NCBI RefSeq assembly: GCF_001074825.1 | Contig: NZ_JUPG01000047.1 | Coordinates: forward strand, 1 to 44,897 | Direction: 5' to 3' | Length of the DNA stretch: 44,897 nucleotides | Origin: Streptococcus pseudopneumoniae | GTDB taxonomy: Bacteria > Bacillota > Bacilli > Lactobacillales > Streptococcaceae | In this document: in pieces, positions 38,073 to 43,479 of the stretch | Layout of the letters: each line of letters opens with the position of its first letter | Numbering within the stretch: the stretch's first letter is position 1 | Program-made: the position numbers and the translations under genes | The notes under the pieces: generated by a model | What the model was told of the DNA's origin: nothing | Databases searched by the model: none | The model's input: the letters and a program-made list of their open reading frames with translations, nothing else

Positions 38073-38117
38073 GACGGGCGCTAGGTGGCGCTTACTTCGT
38101 GCGCCATAGCGCCCGTC
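38073..38117 (-). other. Hairpin II next to the nick site
   Basis: Stem GACGGGCGCTA/TAGCGCCCGTC (38073-38083 with 38107-38117, perfect) continues, after a two-base bulge, with TGGCGC/GCGCCA (38086-38091 with 38101-38106) and a 9-base loop. This 17-bp GC-rich hairpin stands out in AT-rich DNA and lies 12 bases from hairpin I. It ends just before the stop of the membrane protein gene, so it could also act as a terminator, but no T tract follows on the reverse strand. Confidence 0.7.
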
Positions 38118-38120
38118 CTA

Positions 38121-38720
38121 TTATTTACGTCTTGTTCCGATAAAGTAGAAGTCCATGCCCTTTCTTTCAGGTCTTGAAAAATAATAGTCAGGATTGCGAC
38201 TAGAAATTTCTTCACTGATGATTGTTTCCAAATCTTTTAGAATTCTAATGGCTTGTTGCGATTTGGGGACAGGAATAATCAATGTTGTGCTTTCCTCTCG
38301 TATATCTACAACCACTTTCTGAATCGCTTTATTGAACTGTTTGTTGATAGGGTTGTATCTCTTTGTGTTTCCTTGCTCGCTTGTGCTTACAGTTTCTGAG
38401 TACTCTCTTTGAATCAGAAATAGACGAAGAGAAAAGGTCTGTGTAATGGACTTAAAGAGGTTTGATATTTTATCTTCTCTGTGGCGTATCTTAATTTCAT
38501 AGCCAACTAATCCAAGGAATAAGAGAAGGGACAATAAAGAAATAGATGAGCTGATAAAGTGAAGCAAGCGCAGGAAATCAAACAGAGATGTGAAATAGAT
38601 ACTGTTTTCCAAGGGATTCATTCCAAGCCTCAATAAGATTGAAATAAACATAGATAGGATTCCCATTATAAAAAAGGTAGTTGCTGGATGAATGGTTTTT
38701 TGAAAATTCGTTTTTCTCAT
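38121..38720 (-). CDS. Two-span membrane protein of the transfer module
   Basis: 199 residues. Two hydrophobic segments, about residues 11-30 and 48-72, are followed by a cytoplasmic domain of about 125 residues. No enzymatic motif is visible. It starts 4 bases after the FtsK-like gene, which itself lacks membrane spans. TcpA-type coupling proteins normally have N-terminal spans, so this protein may supply the membrane anchor. That is inference from gene order and topology; homology to a named family was not recognised. Confidence 0.7.
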   Translation of the reverse strand: MRKTNFQKTIHPATTFFIMGILSMFISILLRLGMNPLENSIYFTSLFDFLRLLHFISSSISLLSLLLFLGLVGYEIKIRHREDKISNLFKSITQTFSLRLFLIQREYSETVSTSEQGNTKRYNPINKQFNKAIQKVVVDIREESTTLIIPVPKSQQAIRILKDLETIISEEISSRNPDYYFSRPERKGMDFYFIGTRRK

Positions 38721-38723
38721 AGT

Positions 38724-39812
38724 CTATAAAATTCCTTTCTTGGTGTAATAGGTGGGACAGAGGAGGGGGAAAACTTGATAAGGATGTTCGTTATCAATAA
38801 TCTGTATAAGTCCTGTTCCTTTGCCTATCGGAATAACGATGCCCTCAGGGTCGAGGTCGGGAAACAAAAACTGTGTGGTCTTTTTATTAATGTTTCCAAT
38901 CTGTATCAGAACATTCAATTGTTCCCGAACGGATACGGGGATAGTTGTATGGTCAAAGCGTTGACTGACTAGAAGTAAATGAACACGTGTAGCTCGTCCC
39001 AGTAGTGCGATTTGAGACAATAAAGAGAAGAAAGAATCTTTGATGGTTCTGTTGACTCCTTCTGACAAGGCTAGTACTTCATCAATAACAATGGTTAGAT
39101 GTTTAAATTCATGACGTGGATTTTCAAACAAGATGGCTTGCCTTTTATGAATGATGGTCATACACTTGCTCAGGTTTTCATTAATTTCTGAAACAAAATC
39201 AGATTTAGAGCGGTTTTCATGGGGGTGAATAACGGGAGTTTGGTGTTCTCTTGCCCAGCGTGATGGTGTATCAAACTTAGGGTCAATAATAATTAGGTCA
39301 GAAATGTTTTTCAGGACACTAAGTAGATAAGTCAAAGCGTAACTTTTCCCACTACCGGAATTACCAGCAATAGCCAAAGAAGTTACCTTATCATAGTTAA
39401 TGGCTAGATTTTTCATGATAGGAATATTATTACCCTTTAGAGACGAGGTAAATATCTCAAGGTCTGGAATGACCAAGCGCTCCGAAACTCCTTTTTTCCA
39501 TGGAAAGAATAAGCCACGCTGAACATGAATATCCTCTGACTTTAAGGCGATAAAGTAAGCAGAGTTTTGTTTCAATAGCGTATATTGAGGATAGAGGGAG
39601 GCGTTTGCGATTAGAAAAATCTTCTGATACAAGTCATCATCAATGATAAAGCCACATGGTAGACGAGGGACAAAGATAAAGCCGTCTTCTCGGACAAGAA
39701 TGTTAAAAGAGTTGGTGTAGGATGTTTCACCCTGTAATACAGAGCCCAAACCCATATTTAGGCTCTGTAACAGGTATTGTTCCAACTCTCTTTGTGTGAG
39801 AGTTGAAACCAT
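38724..39812 (-). CDS. FtsK/SpoIIIE-type ATPase, TcpA-like coupling protein
   Basis: 362 residues. Walker A GNSGSGKS is at 150-157, Walker B HLTIVIDEVLAL near 240 and a VSQRFDHTTIPVSVREQL segment near 287, the FtsK/HerA arrangement. The N-terminal 140 residues have no membrane span. Proteins of this kind bring the relaxase-DNA complex to a conjugation channel. The ATG overlaps the stop of the small upstream gene (TAATG). The element has no other conjugation genes, so it would need a helper ICE. Confidence 0.87.
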   Translation of the reverse strand: MVSTLTQRELEQYLLQSLNMGLGSVLQGETSYTNSFNILVREDGFIFVPRLPCGFIIDDDLYQKIFLIANASLYPQYTLLKQNSAYFIALKSEDIHVQRGLFFPWKKGVSERLVIPDLEIFTSSLKGNNIPIMKNLAINYDKVTSLAIAGNSGSGKSYALTYLLSVLKNISDLIIIDPKFDTPSRWAREHQTPVIHPHENRSKSDFVSEINENLSKCMTIIHKRQAILFENPRHEFKHLTIVIDEVLALSEGVNRTIKDSFFSLLSQIALLGRATRVHLLLVSQRFDHTTIPVSVREQLNVLIQIGNINKKTTQFLFPDLDPEGIVIPIGKGTGLIQIIDNEHPYQVFPLLCPTYYTKKGIL

Positions 39813-40132
39813 TAGTTCACCTCTTTCAATCCGTCAGCTTTGAAGTAGACATTGTAGTTAACTTCGCATGCCATTAGACCTTCAAATGAAACCAGAGATA
39901 GGTAGTCTGGCAGTTCAGGTGCTTCTGTAAATTTCACTTGAAAAGGCGGAAGTCCTTTTTGTCCGAACCAAGCCTTATAAGCGACAATTTCCCCTGTTGG
40001 TTTGTTGTTTTCGTACTTTTGTTGGGGTTCGAGTTCGTCACTCAGTAAGTAGATAGGAGCGTTGAGGTCAACGTATTGTTGAGCGATATGGTTTGAGTAA
40101 CCGCCTTTTCGGTGTTGTGGTTTGATTTTCAT
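39812..40132 (-). CDS. Small conserved protein of the mobile element (DUF961-like position)
   Basis: 106 residues from the ATG at 40132, chosen because AGAAAGG lies just upstream; an in-frame ATG at 40195 would add 21 residues without a good site. The protein begins MKIKPQHRKGGYSNHIAQQY and has alternating beta-type segments. It occupies the place held in Tn916/ICESt3-type elements by the small DUF961 (YdcP-like) proteins, directly before the FtsK-like gene. Similarity to that family is only suggestive. Confidence 0.7.
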   Translation of the reverse strand: MKIKPQHRKGGYSNHIAQQYVDLNAPIYLLSDELEPQQKYENNKPTGEIVAYKAWFGQKGLPPFQVKFTEAPELPDYLSLVSFEGLMACEVNYNVYFKADGLKEVN

Positions 40133-40289
40133 ATGGATATACCTTTCTATATGAAGCTTAAAAACTAAGAAGAGACAAGCTCGGTTTGAGGTCATGAGCT
40201 GGACTTTTAAAACTACCTCCTAATTAATGGACAAAATTAAGGGTAGTTGAACCATTTTTGAGCAAAAAAGGCCTAATTTTTTTGTTCAA

Positions 40290-40808
40290 TTATTCTGTGA
40301 GTCTTTCTTTTATATAAGACATTATTTTCGGTATCTTACGTTGGATTTTACGATAGTCCTCATTTAATCTTCTACCCATTTCTCTGAAAGAAAGTTTCTT
40401 GTAGTTTATATAGGTTTCCCCCCTATACGTATATTCATATTCTTCAAATGAATGGCAAAGTAAGATAATGTCTCTGTCAAGTTCATCTAATTCAGATAGA
40501 ACCTTTTTTAATCTTGGCAATTGAGCTAAGGTAAATTCTTCATCTTCTGTCTGAATGAGAAAGTCAAGAGGATTAGGGGAATCATCTATAAACAAGTCAA
40601 GTGGAGTTGTTTCGTTATTTGTTCTTCCATTGTTTATTTTGGAGTTTAGACTTATTTCTTTACGACGACATTGGCGAGCATAACTATTTTCATGTCTATC
40701 ACTCTCATTTAGCCATTCAAGCCAGAAAGATTGCTCTTCTGGAGTTAGAGATTTAACGAGTTTTTCATTTAATTTCTTTTTAGAAATTTCTTCATATATA
40801 TTATTCAT
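40290..40808 (-). CDS. Sigma-70 region 4-like regulator of the element
   Basis: 172 residues, hydrophilic and acidic in the middle. The C-terminal part (LDELDRDIILLCH near 107 and KKLSFREMGRRLNEDYRKIQRKIPKI near 137) has the look of a sigma region 4 helix-turn-helix, as in small sigma-like proteins of ICEs and phages. It is the first gene of the reverse-strand set and probably regulates the element. The 11-bp dyad at 40817-40839 overlaps its ribosome binding site. Confidence 0.65.
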   Translation of the reverse strand: MNNIYEEISKKKLNEKLVKSLTPEEQSFWLEWLNESDRHENSYARQCRRKEISLNSKINNGRTNNETTPLDLFIDDSPNPLDFLIQTEDEEFTLAQLPRLKKVLSELDELDRDIILLCHSFEEYEYTYRGETYINYKKLSFREMGRRLNEDYRKIQRKIPKIMSYIKERLTE

Positions 40809-40816
40809 GTTGGTTC

Positions 40817-40839
40817 CTTTCTGTCCTTAGGACGGAAAG
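40817..40839. promoter_or_regulatory. Dyad at the start of the sigma-like gene
   Basis: CTTTCTGTCCT-T-AGGACGGAAAG: 11-base arms around one base, with one non-Watson-Crick step. It covers the ribosome binding region of the sigma-like gene. With a one-base centre it is more likely a protein-binding site than an RNA hairpin. Confidence 0.45.
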
Positions 40840-41146
40840 AAACTTCAATGAGCCATACTGAATACCGATAGATGTGAAAAGGGCACACCAAATAAACGGA
40901 TAAACAGATATATGCAGAACTCGACCGTTATCGTCTGAGTTTTCATATTCGTTTCAATCCGTCCATTTGATGGCCATCAATTAGGACTAATATTATTATT
41001 CTGAAGAAAACGCTTGTGAAATTTGATATAATAGAATCAAATATACATTTGCCTTATCTTCAAACTTTATTATGAAGTAGATGGAGTTACTTGTAAATGT
41101 AGATAAAGTAGATAAAGTTACCAAATAAAGTAAGAGGAGTTAAAAA
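40840..41146. promoter_or_regulatory. Divergent control region between the sigma-like gene and the cargo genes
   Basis: About 300 bases without a gene. It holds a perfect 14-base palindrome TTGATGGCCATCAA (40967-40980), an extended -10 promoter TGATATAAT (41024-41032) reading toward the cargo, and a short tandem GTAGATAAA repeat at about 41099-41117. AGAGGAG lies before the ATG at 41147. The palindrome is a candidate operator. Confidence 0.5.
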
Positions 41147-42037
41147 ATGTCATCTAACGTTCCACGCCTAACAGGAGGGATACTCTTTGGGCTTATTCTT
41201 GAAGCTAGAAATACTAGAAGAAGAGTACGTAGTACAAGAGTACGTGGTGTTGTAACTGATAAAAGTGATGGTTTAAATGAAGATGATATGATGTTATCGT
41301 TCATCGAGAACTTTACAGGGGAATCCCTTTTAAAAGTTAAAGGGACATCATTTAAAAAGAATGTGTCTGAATATAAAAAATGTGTGATATCTGCTACATC
41401 ATATTTGATCTTTGACGACCAAACTTTTATTGATTCTTTTGAAACCTCAGTTAAGCAAAATAAAAAAGACACACTTGAGAGTATGTCTGCTTTTATAAGT
41501 AATAAGTTTTCAGAGCAAAAATTGGAATGGTTTGCTTCTGCTATTATAGAAACAATCTGTAATGATGAAACAATTGATATTTCGGAACGATTTAAGATTT
41601 CTGTTAATAATACTGTATCTAAGTCAGAATTATTAAGTATTACAACAGTAGAAATTGAGCCATTCTTGTTAGATGTGATGAGATATATATTTGTAAATAA
41701 AATTGATAATACACTCGGTAAAGAAACATTTGAGGAATGGTATTCTCAAAATGGAGAAAATACGCCATGGAAATTCAGAAACTCAGAACTGGGAAAGTCT
41801 TTGCCTAATTTAGAAATAACTCGTTATAACCCAAGTGTGGAAGAGTTGAATGAACAAACTGCTGGAATAGTGGAACAAGAGCATGTTGAAGAATCAGATA
41901 CTGAGAACGAAGAAGAGAAAAAATTTAATACTGAAGGTGAAGAATCTATGAAACAACAAGTATTGAATAATCCAAAAATCATAACTCAGTATGCTAACAA
42001 AATTTATAACATAGAACATGTAGAAAATTTAAATTAA
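41147..42037 (+). CDS. Uncharacterised cargo protein A, possible conflict-system effector or sensor
   Basis: 296 residues, no signal peptide or membrane span. Residues 1-30 carry a basic PRLTGGILFGLILEARNTRR start; 55-230 is a mixed globular domain (SYLIFDDQTFIDSFETSVK near 86, then ICNDETID); 235-272 is an acidic, Glu-rich linker; the last 16 residues read QYANKIYNIEHVENLN. From memory, the PRLTGG-x-x-F-x-LLLEAR start resembles the N-terminal domain of large STAND-type ATPases in Firmicutes, here without the ATPase; I cannot confirm this. The tail motif recurs at the N-terminus of protein B. It reads opposite to the mobility genes, with its own promoter, as cargo usually does. Confidence 0.7.
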   Translation: MSSNVPRLTGGILFGLILEARNTRRRVRSTRVRGVVTDKSDGLNEDDMMLSFIENFTGESLLKVKGTSFKKNVSEYKKCVISATSYLIFDDQTFIDSFETSVKQNKKDTLESMSAFISNKFSEQKLEWFASAIIETICNDETIDISERFKISVNNTVSKSELLSITTVEIEPFLLDVMRYIFVNKIDNTLGKETFEEWYSQNGENTPWKFRNSELGKSLPNLEITRYNPSVEELNEQTAGIVEQEHVEESDTENEEEKKFNTEGEESMKQQVLNNPKIITQYANKIYNIEHVENLN

Positions 42038-42047
42038 GGAGAATACA

Positions 42048-42623
42048 TTGACAAACTCACTAAAAAGGCAGGATAATTTGCCCTCAGAATTTCCCCAACA
42101 ACCACTACAACAAAATGCGGACAGAATTTATAATATTGAGCAAGCAAACAGTGTAAATCATATCGTTAATGTTACACCTATACGGCAGATACTCTCTTCC
42201 AATGAATATTATAACCTATTTATAATTTACAATGAGAAGTATGAAGAGAACTCGTTTAGTTTAAACAATGATAGGGTTTTTCAATACACAAATTCAGCAA
42301 TTAGTCAAAAGTTCAATCAATTCACTTTAGAAGATATTGATGAAATAATGAGTTTGCCAGCTTTATTCCTTCCAGAATATAGTGAGGCGAAACAAGAGAT
42401 AAAAACTGGATTTTTTGGAAAATTAGTAGATATAGATAAAAGAGCTGGATATATAAAATTTGATTTTCAGAAAGAATGTGAAATTGATTTAAATCTGATC
42501 GAACTTCATCAATCAGAATTAAAAATAGAAGATTGGGAATTAAGTAGGACTCACTGGGCAATTAAAAGAGCCAATTTAAAGAACATTTTAAAAGGCTTTG
42601 GTAATGGCAACGAAACAGAGTAA
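42048..42623 (+). CDS. Uncharacterised cargo protein B, partner of protein A
   Basis: 191 residues from a TTG start at 42048, set by AAGGAGA at 42036-42042; it lies 10 bases after gene A, so the two form an operon. Residues 22-37 read QNADRIYNIEQANSVN, the same motif as the C-terminus of protein A (9 of 16 identical). A short linker leads to a globular domain of about 145 residues with LEDIDEIMSLPALFLPE near 99 and ELSRTHWAIKRANLKNIL near 168. The RTHWAIK segment resembles, from memory, a domain of unknown function found in many Firmicute proteins. No catalytic motif is visible. Confidence 0.7.
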   Translation: MTNSLKRQDNLPSEFPQQPLQQNADRIYNIEQANSVNHIVNVTPIRQILSSNEYYNLFIIYNEKYEENSFSLNNDRVFQYTNSAISQKFNQFTLEDIDEIMSLPALFLPEYSEAKQEIKTGFFGKLVDIDKRAGYIKFDFQKECEIDLNLIELHQSELKIEDWELSRTHWAIKRANLKNILKGFGNGNETE

Positions 42624-42853
42624 AGAAGTAAAAATTCAACGTGAAGTTGAAGAGTGGCAACGTCTTACGGCATGGAGTTTGTGACACAAAATGAAAGTGT
42701 CAATCCAAAGATTGACAAAGCCTTATCAAAAGCTAGAACGAACTTATAAGATGTCAATAATGCGGTAGGACGTTATGAAGAGGTCGTCAATCTCGTCAAA
42801 TTTGGTAAAGACGAAATGAAATTAGATGGATTATTTATTGAGGTAATAGCGAT
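42604..42853 (+). pseudogene. Broken phage- or element-type gene
   Basis: An ATG at 42604, inside the end of gene B, opens a 26-codon frame (MATKQSKEVKIQREVEEWQR...) that stops at 42684. A second frame continues from 42681 (ESVNPKIDKALSKARTNL), hits TAA at 42747 and goes on in the same frame (DVNNAVGRYEEVVNLVKFG) to about 42853. The pieces together read like one helical protein of about 80 residues broken by a frameshift and a stop. I do not recognise the family. Confidence 0.5.
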
Positions 42854-42997
42854 ACCTGCATTTAACATCATAGAAGCGTGTGTGTGGCGGAATAAGTGAA
42901 AACTATAGTCTGGTAGTCCTAAAGCAGATAGACGCTTTTTAAGAGTTGCTCTTTCATTTCTATCGCACATATAATTCCCGTATATGGTTGGGAATAT
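42851..42997 (-). pseudogene. Truncated tyrosine integrase, C-terminal part
   Basis: On the reverse strand this encodes IFPTIYGNYMCDRNERATLK then LPDYSFHLFRHTHASMMLNAGI, the H-x-x-R box of phage and ICE integrases. After GI the sequence stops resembling an integrase, and the lost part should have held the catalytic tyrosine. The N-terminal two thirds are also missing. It is a relic of an element other than the one at 35.7 kb, whose integrase has a different sequence. Confidence 0.8.
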
Positions 42998-43031
42998 GAG
43001 TGAAGATTTTCTGTTTCGTTCGCTTTTTTGT

Positions 43032-43214
43032 CTAATCTATCGATTTTAAAAATTTATAATAAAGAATTACTGAAATCAAAATCTTTTTGTCCCAGTCTCT
43101 TATGTTGTTTAATAGAGTTGCTATTGCATCAATTATATCTGTTTTTTGTGGTTCTGGTATTTGTTCAAGTTGAGTGATAATATAGCGAATTGAATTTCGA
43201 GAGTTTTTACTCAG
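43032..43214 (-). pseudogene. Gene fragment, 60 codons without a start
   Basis: An open reverse-strand frame reads LSKNSRNSIRYIITQLEQIP then TDIIDAIATLLNNIRDWDKK and ends at a TAG at 43032. An in-frame stop precedes it directly and no ATG is present. The helical pattern suggests the C-terminus of a larger protein, perhaps a phage-type regulator. It ends at the operator array upstream of the surface protein gene. Together with the neighbouring relics it marks past insertion and deletion. Confidence 0.4.
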
Positions 43215-43311
43215 TTAATTTTATTTTTAGCCCATGTTAAAAATAAAATTAACGTGTGTTAAAAATAAAATTAACGTGTGTTAAAAATAAAATTAACATT
43301 GGTTAATTTTT
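43214..43311. repeat. 22-bp operator-like repeat array upstream of the PcpA-like gene
   Basis: GTTAAAAATAAAATTAAC occurs three times in direct order (43236-43253, 43258-43275, 43280-43297), exactly 22 bases apart, and once inverted at 43214-43229. Junctions form palindromes TTAAC-N4-GTTAA at 43249, 43271 and 43293. The last, AAAATTAAC-ATTGG-TTAATTTTT (43289-43311), equals the published PsaR operator (as I recall it, AAAATTAAC-TTGAC-TTAATTTTT) outside the central five bases. It abuts the -35. Confidence 0.85.
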
Positions 43312-43312
43312 C

Positions 43313-43340
43313 TTGACTTAAAATTTAAAAATGATATACT
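43313..43340 (+). promoter_or_regulatory. Promoter of the PcpA-like gene
   Basis: TTGACT (43313-43318) and TATACT (43335-43340), spacer 16, with an extended TGA before the -10. The untranslated leader is about 130 bases and has a TATAAC/GTTATA hairpin with flanking AAAAC/GTTTT pairs near 43396-43443. Confidence 0.75.
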
Positions 43341-43479
43341 ATGTTTATGGAGAGATAACAATTTATAAAATGTACTACTCTATTCTACTAGATAATGCTT
43401 GAATAAAACTTTTTATAACAACGGCTAGCAAAGTTATAGTTTTATATCTATTAGAAAATAAATATGTAAGGAAATTTAT

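Noticed and set aside
40133..40195. N-terminal extension MTSNRACLFLVFKL... of the small mobile-element protein, considered as a start or a leader peptide
   Set aside because: The AGGAGG upstream is about 20 bases from this ATG, while the internal ATG at 40132 has a well-placed AGAAAGG. A leader-peptide role is possible but no attenuator was seen.
41140..41472. Reverse frame of 110 codons at the start of cargo gene A
   Set aside because: It has no ribosome binding site or promoter and lies inside gene A, which has both.
43214..43311. Repeat array considered as a CRISPR array
   Set aside because: The units are 18 bases with constant 4-base gaps, not unique spacers of about 30 bases, and no cas gene is near. 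The repeats are palindromic operators at a promoter.
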